Assembly: GCF_003173575.1 (NCBI RefSeq) | Contig: NZ_QGNY01000008.1 | Location: 124,001 to 188,000, forward strand | Direction of reading: 5' to 3' | Source: Pedobacter paludis | GTDB taxonomy: Bacteria; Bacteroidota; Bacteroidia; Sphingobacteriales; Sphingobacteriaceae | Length of the DNA stretch: 64,000 bases | Shown here: positions 46,771 to 53,477 of the stretch, piece after piece | Layout: the number at the start of each line of letters is the position of its first letter | Position numbering within the stretch: the stretch's first letter is position 1 | The notes under the pieces: model-generated | The model's database searches: none | Seen by the model: only the letters and a program-made list of their open reading frames with translations | What the model was told of the DNA's origin: nothing | Position numbers and translations under genes: made by a program

Positions 46771-47004
46771 TTATTGATTTAAAGCAAAGCTATCTAAGGT
46801 TTTTCCTTCTCCATTTACGAAATTGATCTTTGCAAGTGTATCTTCGTTTACAATTTGAACAATGTGATTTTGCAAATCTTGAGATAGCTGAGGCGCATCG
46901 TCTTGATCTTTCAAAACAATATTTATTTCGGCAGGCCCAATTAAATTGATCTCCAGTGATTTATCGCCAAAAAAATAATTAAGCTGATTTATTAATTCGT
47001 TCAT
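46771..47004 (-). CDS. Small hypothetical protein
   Basis: This 77-residue acidic protein starts MNELINQLNYFFGD and has alternating strands (LEINLIGPAEINIVLKD) followed by a helix and a C-terminal strand. It has no signal peptide, membrane segment or motif that I recognise. It lies 85 bases upstream of treZ on the same strand, so it might be the first gene of the trehalose operon. The in-frame amino acid composition looks like a real soluble protein. Confidence 0.5.
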   Translation of the reverse strand: MNELINQLNYFFGDKSLEINLIGPAEINIVLKDQDDAPQLSQDLQNHIVQIVNEDTLAKINFVNGEGKTLDSFALNQ

Positions 47005-47303
47005 TGTTTTAGGTTTTTATTATAAGCTTATTTACGGTCAAAATGTTTTGTTTAAAAAACAGCATTTTTCTTATAGGGAAAAATTGTACAATATTTTAAA
47101 CACACTGTTTCAAAAAGATTAACAAAATCTGCGTATTAATACTCAATATTTAAAATCACAGATTTATTACGATCGATTATTATTGATTCCTATTGCGCCA
47201 GAGCGTATTTAATCGTAATTAATCGGGTATTTAATACAAAAAGGATTGTTTTGGAATGGTACAGCGTTTGTTAAAAATTTAATATCACCCTAACCTATAT
47301 ATC

Positions 47304-47825
47304 ATGACTCAAATTGAATTTAACAACATGGTTAACAGCCACTCCGCATCCCTAAAAATGCATGCGTTAAATTTTACCAAAGATGTAGAAGATGCTAACG
47401 ATTTGGTACAGGATACTATGCTTAAAGCCATTCGTTTTTATAATAATTTCGAAGAAGGAACAAACTTTAAGGGATGGCTTTTTGTGATTATGAAAAATAC
47501 GTTCATTAATAATTATCGCAAGATAGTGAAGTCGAAAACCTTAATTACGCAAGAGGAAGATATCTCTTCGATGAATTTAATGTACAGTTCGGAAAAAAAT
47601 GGATCAATTAGTAAAATGATTGTTGATGACATTGACAAAGCCTTAAATCATTTGCCCGAGGCTTACAGTGTTCCATTTGTTAAGTATTTTGAAGGATTTA
47701 AATATCATGAAATTGCGGATGAGCTCGGAATTCCATTGGGTACGGTAAAAACGCGAATCCACGTGGCCAGAGAAATGCTCAAAAAGTATTTAAAAACCTA
47801 TTCAAAAATTGAAGAGAACCATTAA
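47304..47825 (+). CDS. ECF sigma-70 factor without adjacent anti-sigma factor
   Basis: The 173-residue protein has region 2 (FTKDVEDANDLVQDTMLKAIRFYNNF and NFKGWLFVIMKNTFINNYRK) and region 4 (about 110-165, ending GIPLGTVKTRIHVAREML). It resembles the ECF factor at 36150 in length, in the YHEIADE...PLGTVKT segment and in lacking an anti-sigma neighbour. It is followed on the same strand by the small protein at 47935. Regulation is not visible from the sequence. Confidence 0.92.
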   Translation: MTQIEFNNMVNSHSASLKMHALNFTKDVEDANDLVQDTMLKAIRFYNNFEEGTNFKGWLFVIMKNTFINNYRKIVKSKTLITQEEDISSMNLMYSSEKNGSISKMIVDDIDKALNHLPEAYSVPFVKYFEGFKYHEIADELGIPLGTVKTRIHVAREMLKKYLKTYSKIEENH

Positions 47826-47934
47826 CGATTTTATTTTAAAACCTTTAAAAAAAACATGAATAGTTTAGTAGAAAATCTGAATATCAAATAGTTACGTATT
47901 TAACATTATTCTATTAAATTCTAATTATTGGATC

Positions 47935-48114
47935 ATGATTATTAAGCATACGAGTTCGATAAAAGATCTGGAATCGATTAAAGTTGGAGATAAAGTAAAA
48001 GATGAATATGGAAAAGAAGGTTACGTTGAAGAAATTGAAGTGCTTAAGCACCGCAATAGCAATCAATATTACTTTAAATTAAAAAACAGCGGAACAATTT
48101 TAATTATAAAATAA
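47935..48114 (+). CDS. Small conserved basic protein, paralogue of the one at 51670
   Basis: This short gene encodes 59 residues: MIIKHTSSIKDLESIKVGD, then a KVKDEYGKEGYVEEIEVL strand pair, then NQYYFKLKNSGTILIIK at the end. It matches the 60-residue protein at 51670 over its whole length, in particular in the D-L-E-x-(I/V)-K start, the second-strand G-(K)-x-G and the C-terminal YY-KLKN-GTILI-K. The conservation argues strongly that both are real. The predicted small beta barrel suggests a KOW- or SH3-like nucleic-acid or protein binding fold. It follows the ECF sigma gene by 109 bases and has its own terminator. Confidence 0.75.
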   Translation: MIIKHTSSIKDLESIKVGDKVKDEYGKEGYVEEIEVLKHRNSNQYYFKLKNSGTILIIK

Positions 48115-48144
48115 AAGGGTAAGGCTTAAGCCCTACCCTTTTGT
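48113..48144 (+). terminator. Terminator after the small protein at 47935
   Basis: AAAAGGGT (48113-48120) pairs perfectly with ACCCTTTT (48135-48142), with a further GGC/GCC pair inside. The stem starts within the stop codon of the small gene. Confidence 0.8.
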
Positions 48145-48243
48145 CATTATTTCTATATGGCCTTCAATCCTGAGAAGCTATAATAAATTTAGTTATTACT
48201 TTTTTATTTGCTCTTATTTGAACAAATTGAACAATTAATTTAA

Positions 48244-48441
48244 TTACGCACTAAGCACTGTAACTTTTACAGCTTCGACGCCAAGTTTAGTTTGTTCAAC
48301 ATCAAACTGAACAATGTTGTTGGATTCTATCGGATCTATTACGCCATGAGCATAAACTCTTAATTCAAAACATCCATTAGAAGAGGTAATGAATCCAAAA
48401 CCTTGCTCCTTATCATAAAATTTTACCGTTCCTAGCTTCAT
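48244..48441 (-). CDS. Cold-shock-domain-like protein with altered RNP2
   Basis: The 65-residue protein has the cold-shock start LGTVKFYDKEQGFGFIT, which preserves RNP1 (GFGFIT). The RNP2 segment is ELRVYAHGV in place of the usual DLFVHxSxI, so nucleic-acid binding may be altered. The rest follows the five-strand barrel, ending KLGVEAVKVTVL. It is probably an RNA-binding or related small regulator. It is convergent with the small protein at 47935 and has its own upstream region. Confidence 0.75.
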   Translation of the reverse strand: MKLGTVKFYDKEQGFGFITSSNGCFELRVYAHGVIDPIESNNIVQFDVEQTKLGVEAVKVTVLSA

Positions 48442-48572
48442 TTGCGTTAGATTTATTATCTAAACATAATAAAAATAGGATTGTTTTATAAAAATTATAG
48501 ATGTAGCCATCTCATTAATAGATTATTCTCTATATCCTGATGATGTAATCTTATCCAATTATCTAACTTGTC

Positions 48573-48860
48573 TCAACTTTCCATATCATGCACATCTGCA
48601 AAACCACCAATCAACATTAAATCTTCTGCATTAGGCAACTTCCCCAATCTTGTAGGAAAATCCTTACCTTCTATAATTCCAATTCTTTTAATCAAATTAA
48701 GGTTAACCAATAAAGCAATATATTCAACTGCTAAATTTTCCTTTCCCTTAAACAATTTCAATACTCTTTTTGTACTTATTATCTTCTCTTCTCCAAACTC
48801 ATTAAGAATATCGTCCAGTAACCTAGCCTTTTCACGAGTGAGACGAAATGTTATATTCAT
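48573..48860 (-). CDS. Small hypothetical protein, possibly winged-helix-like
   Basis: This 95-residue protein reads MNITFRLTREKARLLDDIL, then two further helices, a strand-turn (LNLIKRIGIIEGKDFP) and an acidic end. The helix-helix-helix-wing order resembles a small winged-helix fold, but I do not recognise a family. An overlapping frame on the plus strand is longer (137 residues) but has a shadow-like composition rich in Ser, Leu and Ile, so I prefer this strand. Function unknown. Confidence 0.45.
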   Translation of the reverse strand: MNITFRLTREKARLLDDILNEFGEEKIISTKRVLKLFKGKENLAVEYIALLVNLNLIKRIGIIEGKDFPTRLGKLPNAEDLMLIGGFADVHDMES

Positions 48861-49166
48861 AGCTCAAACTTATCAGCTCCAAAATTACATCGTTAGTCTA
48901 AATTTCATAGCTAATCGGAATATAATGGCTAAAATGAATAGGGTAAGGCAATTTCTTTTAAGAAAAATTACAAAATGTTAGTTACTAACAGATTGTGCAA
49001 AATTATTGTGCAAAACAAAACCAATAAAATCCTAAATTGTTGAATATAAAAATAGAGATAAAAAAGTCCTGTGAGCGGGAGATCCGCGTTGGGCAGGCAC
49101 ACCATAAAAGCACGAAATCCCTGCCTTTTTGAGCCGGGATTTCTTTTTTAGCGATGAGCTGATTGA
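48861..49166. other. Intergenic region with a GC-rich structured segment
   Basis: After about 200 AT-rich bases, 49065-49150 is locally GC-rich. It contains the 8-bp perfect stem GAAATCCC (49114-49121) with GGGATTTC (49136-49143), followed by a plus-strand T run. This has the shape of an intrinsic terminator for a plus-strand transcript that starts within this gap, but no gene is visible. It could also end the minus-strand aldo/keto reductase transcript weakly. Confidence 0.5.
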
Positions 49167-50003
49167 TTAATTCGATAATGATGAAAACTCTTCATCAGAA
49201 AGTTCAATTTCCGAAGCCTTCAAGTTTTCTTTTAAATGCTCTACAGATTTCGTTCCGGGGATTAACAATATATTTTCAGATCTTTTAAGTAACCAGGCTA
49301 AGGCAATTTGGGCAGTAGTAGCCTCATGTTTTTCTGCAATAAGTTTAATCTTGTCTTCCAGTTTGGTTGGTCCTGAAGCTAATGGAAACCAAGGAATAAA
49401 TGCAAGTCCTTGTTCTACTGTAAAATCTAATACATTTTCCCATTGCCTGTTCGCCAAATTGTACATATTCTGTACGGAAACAATGGGTAAAATCTCCTGC
49501 ACCTGTTTAATTTGTTCTATTGTTACTTCCGATAATCCAACATAACGGATTTTGCCAGCTTTTACCGCTTCGACAACTGGAGCTAAAGTTTCCTCTACAT
49601 TTACCTTTGGATCAATTCGATGAAGTTGCCATAAATCTATAACATCAACTTTTAAACGCTGGAGGCTTCCTTCAATATTCTGTCTTATAAAATCTGGAGT
49701 TCCATTTGGCACCCAATTATTTGGTCCCGGGCGATTAAAACCTCCTTTAGTCGCAATAACAATACTGTCTTTGTAAGGATGAAGCGCATCAGCAATTAGT
49801 GTTTCATTAAATTGTGGTCCGTAGGCTTCAGCAGTATCAATAAAATTAACACCATTATCTACCGCAACCTGCAATACTTTTTTAGCGTTATCCCGATCGG
49901 CAACTTCACCAAAAACGCCGGTTCCTGTTAATTGCATAGCGCCATAACCTAAACGATTAATTTCTAATTCGCCTAGTTTAAAGGTTAATGATTTATTTCC
50001 CAT
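49167..50003 (-). CDS. Aldo/keto reductase
   Basis: The 278-residue protein has the AKR catalytic tetrad Asp56 (FIDTAEAYG), Tyr61, Lys86 (ATKGG) and His128 (LWQLHRID), and the NADPH-binding C-terminal segment (IPGTKSVEHLKENLKA). It is of the short AKR type with a TIM barrel and no signal peptide. It reduces carbonyls with NADPH; the substrate is unknown. It stands alone. Confidence 0.93.
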   Translation of the reverse strand: MGNKSLTFKLGELEINRLGYGAMQLTGTGVFGEVADRDNAKKVLQVAVDNGVNFIDTAEAYGPQFNETLIADALHPYKDSIVIATKGGFNRPGPNNWVPNGTPDFIRQNIEGSLQRLKVDVIDLWQLHRIDPKVNVEETLAPVVEAVKAGKIRYVGLSEVTIEQIKQVQEILPIVSVQNMYNLANRQWENVLDFTVEQGLAFIPWFPLASGPTKLEDKIKLIAEKHEATTAQIALAWLLKRSENILLIPGTKSVEHLKENLKASEIELSDEEFSSLSN

Positions 50004-50593
50004 TATTTTTTCTTTTGAGTAAAATAAAATTGATTAATTCTATTTTTCTTAACCCCTATTGCACACGAATGTTTGAGATTATTTTTTTATGATAAATTAG
50101 AAACATTTCCATAAAAAATACACTCGTAACCAAAATGAGATTATGATTACGATATAAAATTGCATCATTCCATTTGGTGCTTCATTATGATGAAAAACCA
50201 CACAATAGATAGAAGTTGGAAGCTTTGTTATATAGCTCCAAAAAAAAATAATTAAAGGATAATTTTTAAGATATAGCTAAGTTCAGCTTGCTTTCTTTCC
50301 ACCAAAAATTACACAAAAAACACTAAATCCGCTTAGTATGAAAACTACGCCTAAAACAAAATTAACTGTATCGCCCATTCCCTAATGTAATTATAATTGT
50401 CATTGCATTCTAATGGTTTTAATTTTAGCACGGACACAATATTTTTTGATTATGGATTTAATTAATCGCTAAGGCATTTTTTAATCATATTAATGTAATT
50501 TTCATCACTGTAGGTTGTGCGATTTATTAAAAAACTTAAATGGCAAATAATTTCGATAGGTATATTTAAACGTTTTACTATCCTTATTATTTA
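50004..50593. other. Intergenic region, mostly empty
   Basis: These 590 bases are AT-rich. The only coding candidate is a 31-residue hydrophobic frame on the minus strand at 50283-50378, listed separately. No stable hairpin or repeat is obvious. Confidence 0.5.
50283..50378 (-). CDS. Possible 31-residue single-pass membrane peptide
   Basis: A short frame from the ATG at 50378 encodes a peptide with start MGDTVN, a hydrophobic segment of about 20 residues (FVLGVVFILSGFSVFCVIFG) and end GKKAS. The clean hydrophobic core with a basic end looks like a small membrane protein and not a random frame. It has no close gene neighbour. There is no second copy in the window to support it. Confidence 0.35.
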   Translation of the reverse strand: MGDTVNFVLGVVFILSGFSVFCVIFGGKKAS

Positions 50594-51121
50594 ATGCGTC
50601 CCGAAAAAGTTGAAAGCGAAGAAGCGCTTCGTCTAAAAGCCTTGAAAAGCTATAAAATCTTAGATACTCCAAAAGATGGAGCCTTTGATCGTTTTACAAA
50701 AATTGCATCGCAGTTTTTAAATGTTCCAATAGCCATTATATCCTTAGTTGATGAAGACAGAATCTGGTTTAAATCTGCTCATGGTGTAGATTTGCAAGAA
50801 ACACAACGTGCACCCGGGCTTTGTTCATCCGCAATCATGGTAGATGGATTTTACACCGTAGAACATGCTTCTGTTGATCCAAGAACATTAGCAAACCCGT
50901 TAATTGCGAGTGGGCTCGGTTTAGAATTTTATGCAGCTTTCCCTTTGAAAACATCTACAGGCTATAATTTGGGAACCTTTTGTATTCTAGATAAACAACC
51001 CAGACAACTCGAGTTTTTCGAAATTGCATTTCTGCAAGATTTACGGGATATGGTAATGGATTTTATGGAACTAAAACTTCAGGCTAGAACTTTAGCAAAT
51101 TCTTTTAGCAACAGCAATTAA
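50594..51121 (+). CDS. Single GAF-domain protein
   Basis: The 175-residue protein begins with the short lead helix EALRLKALKSYKILDTP often found before stand-alone GAF domains. The GAF core spans about 30-165 (VPIAIISLVDEDRIWFKSAHG, LCSSAI, YAAFPLKTSTGYNLGTFCILD). There is no kinase, cyclase or HTH domain, so it probably binds a small ligand or senses redox and works through a partner. Its stop overlaps the stop of the convergent cold-shock-like gene by 4 bases. Confidence 0.9.
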   Translation: MRPEKVESEEALRLKALKSYKILDTPKDGAFDRFTKIASQFLNVPIAIISLVDEDRIWFKSAHGVDLQETQRAPGLCSSAIMVDGFYTVEHASVDPRTLANPLIASGLGLEFYAAFPLKTSTGYNLGTFCILDKQPRQLEFFEIAFLQDLRDMVMDFMELKLQARTLANSFSNSN

Positions 51122-51360
51122 TAAGCAACCTGAGCAATGGTTTTTTTGGTTTTGCGCACTTTGATTTTGGGGGTTGCTGTTATGTTCTTTGCCACATGCC
51201 CTTTTTTGGTTAACGATAAATCAAATTGAACAGAACTTCCAATATATAAGCCTTTTACTTTGCAGTCAACAATATCAAAGTAAATGCTTTGCTCTACCAT
51301 AAACTGAGAAATTAAGCCAAAGCCTCTTTGCTTATTATAAGCAGTTATTACGCCTTCCAT
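51118..51360 (-). CDS. Cold-shock-domain-like protein with basic tail
   Basis: The 80-residue protein has the cold-shock start GVITAYNKQRGFGLISQF, with RNP1 kept as RGFGLIS, but the RNP2 strand is SIYFDIVDC, unlike the classic DIFVHxSxI. The end is a lysine/arginine-rich tail (KIKVRKTKKT). It is more diverged than the one at 48244. The tail may bind nucleic acid. It overlaps the GAF gene stop by 4 bases. Confidence 0.7.
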   Translation of the reverse strand: MEGVITAYNKQRGFGLISQFMVEQSIYFDIVDCKVKGLYIGSSVQFDLSLTKKGHVAKNITATPKIKVRKTKKTIAQVAY

Positions 51361-51669
51361 ACTGTTTTATTTAGGGATTAGATATTTAAATATATAAACA
51401 ACATGCCTAAGGAAGTAGTAGAGTAGACAATATGGCCCATTTAATAGATATGCGATTTGGATAAGAAGATTTGCAGTGATCGGATTACTTAGAATGATTG
51501 CATTTCCGTTTTAGTGGCCAACCAAATACTTCTACATGCAATATAAAACATTTCTATTGGCCTCTCTAATTGCCAATATATCCAAAACAAAAATTAGGTT
51601 TTACAAAAAACAAACTTATTGTAAGCTGAAGTGTTAATTTTCTTTAGGGTTTTAATTAATTGATTCGGC
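51361..51669. other. Intergenic region
   Basis: These 309 bases separate the divergent cold-shock-like gene and the small protein at 51670. They are AT-rich, with no hairpin, repeat or open frame that I can support. Both promoters must lie here. Confidence 0.5.
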
Positions 51670-51852
51670 ATGAAAAAGTTAGGTAAAAACAGTTCAGACA
51701 GGGATCTGGAAAATGTTAAGGAAGGCGATGCCATTAAAGATGACACCGGAAAACAGGGTGAAGTTGAAGTTATAGAAATATTAGAACGTAAGCACGAAAA
51801 ACAATATTACTATAAATTAAAAAATGATGGGACCATCCTCATCCTTAAATAA
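51670..51852 (+). CDS. Small conserved basic protein, paralogue of the one at 47935
   Basis: The 60-residue protein (MKKLGKNSSDRDLENVKEGD at the start; YYYKLKNDGTILILK at the end) matches the 59-residue protein at 47935 over its whole length. Both have a short charged start, a central pair of strands around D-x-x-G-K-x-G and a C-terminal strand pair, pointing to a small beta barrel. Function unknown. It lies 309 bases from a cold-shock-like gene; the other copy also lies beside one. Confidence 0.75.
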   Translation: MKKLGKNSSDRDLENVKEGDAIKDDTGKQGEVEVIEILERKHEKQYYYKLKNDGTILILK

Positions 51853-51957
51853 TAAATCACTTTTGCCTTTTAGATCTGGTTATGTTTCTTTCTTAGAATC
51901 AAATATTTATCTATATTTAACTAATTAGTAAAACGATTTAACAACCAAATCTAATCT

Positions 51958-53367
51958 ATGAGAAAAGCATTTACTTATCTGGTAATTATAATGCTATTGG
52001 CTTTCGCAAGTGGGTTTATTTATAAATCAAACACAAAAAATCAGCAGGTACTATCTTTTAAAATTGATACGCTAGCTGAGAACTTAACGGTGCCTTGGCA
52101 AATTACTTTTCTTCCAGATCGATCTATGCTTTTTACGGAGCGTACGGGAAAGGTTAGGCACTATAGAAATGGAAAACTGCAAGAAAAACCGGTTCTTATT
52201 GTAAATGATATAAAGGCTGAATCCAAAACCGGCTTACTGGGCATGGTTATTCATCCGGATTTTGCAAAAAATCATTTAATTTATATAGCGCACAACTATG
52301 GCGAAAATAATGCTTTGTGGCTTCGTGTTGTACGTTATGAATATAAAAACGATACTTTATTAAATCCAAAAACATTAATTGAAAAAATTCCCGCAGCCAG
52401 AAATCATACTGGTTGTAGACTTGTGTTTGGTCCTGATAAAAAACTTTATATTACCACAGGAGATGCTGATCAACCTGTGCGTGCACAAGATTTGAAAACC
52501 TTTAATGGTAAAATTCTTCGATTAAACGACGATGGAAGTATTCCATCTGATAATCCTTTTATTAAAAGTGATACTGCCCGCAAAGAAATTTGGTCTTATG
52601 GACACAGAAATCCACAGGGACTTGCCTTTCAGCCAGGTACAAATAAATTATACGAAACTGAGCATGGTCCAACTGGTGGCGATGAAGTAAATATTATTGA
52701 GAAGGGTGCAAATTATGGCTGGCCTGTTATTCACCATCAAGATGCTAAAGCAGGCATGAAATCTCCAATATTTGAATATACTCCATCTATTGGGCCTTCA
52801 GAAGCTTTATTTTATGTAGGAAAAGCATTTCCAACCCTGCAAGGAAATTTATTAGTCGGTTGCCTGCGTGGCGAATCCATTTTGAACATCCCTCTTGATA
52901 AGCCTAGCGAACAGGAAGTTTTTCTTAAAAAGCAATTCGGCAGGATTCGATCTGTAGTTGTTGGTCCTGATGGCTTTATCTATATATCTACTTCAAATTT
53001 TGATTTACCGGAAAGCAAAGGCGAACGACCTTACGATATGATTTTGAGGTTGCGTCCATCTACCGATAAAACTGTTTTTGCATCAAGTCAGCAAATTACA
53101 GCAAATAATAAAAGTGACTTGGTAAAAAATACTTCTCAAAATATGTTTAAACAGCTTTGCGCCTCCTGCCATGGAGATAAGCTTCAAGGAACTGAAGCCG
53201 TGAGAAGTTTAATCGGTGGGAAATTTAATTACGGTTCTGACAAAAAATCAATCGTAAAAACCATAACAGATGGCGTAGTTGCAAAAGGAATGCCCGCATG
53301 GAATGGCGCAATTAGCAAAAAAGATATTGATGGATTGGCAGATTATATTTTATCGGCAACGCATTAA
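51958..53367 (+). CDS. Exported PQQ-type sugar dehydrogenase with C-terminal cytochrome c
   Basis: The 469-residue protein has an N-terminal membrane anchor or signal (about 5-22). Residues 35-365 are a soluble glucose/sorbosone-dehydrogenase-like beta propeller: VPWQITFLPDRSMLFTERTG, HTGCRLVFGPDKKLYITTGD and GHRNPQGLAF. The C-terminal domain (about 390-469) is a cytochrome c with CASCH (Cys401) and a distal methionine in GMPAWNG. It probably oxidises an aldose in the periplasm and passes electrons to the respiratory chain through its own heme. A second enzyme of this type follows 110 bases downstream. Confidence 0.92.
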   Translation: MRKAFTYLVIIMLLAFASGFIYKSNTKNQQVLSFKIDTLAENLTVPWQITFLPDRSMLFTERTGKVRHYRNGKLQEKPVLIVNDIKAESKTGLLGMVIHPDFAKNHLIYIAHNYGENNALWLRVVRYEYKNDTLLNPKTLIEKIPAARNHTGCRLVFGPDKKLYITTGDADQPVRAQDLKTFNGKILRLNDDGSIPSDNPFIKSDTARKEIWSYGHRNPQGLAFQPGTNKLYETEHGPTGGDEVNIIEKGANYGWPVIHHQDAKAGMKSPIFEYTPSIGPSEALFYVGKAFPTLQGNLLVGCLRGESILNIPLDKPSEQEVFLKKQFGRIRSVVVGPDGFIYISTSNFDLPESKGERPYDMILRLRPSTDKTVFASSQQITANNKSDLVKNTSQNMFKQLCASCHGDKLQGTEAVRSLIGGKFNYGSDKKSIVKTITDGVVAKGMPAWNGAISKKDIDGLADYILSATH

Positions 53368-53477
53368 AAATGCTCTATTTAACTGTAATGAGCGATTGCG
53401 TATAAATATTGATATATTTTCCCCGGCTGAAAAACAATCCTCTATATTTATTAAGTAAACACACATAAACCAAATAA

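Noticed and set aside
48568..48981. 137-residue plus-strand frame
   Set aside because: It overlaps the 95-residue minus-strand frame, and its composition (Ser, Ile, Leu runs) looks like an antisense shadow.
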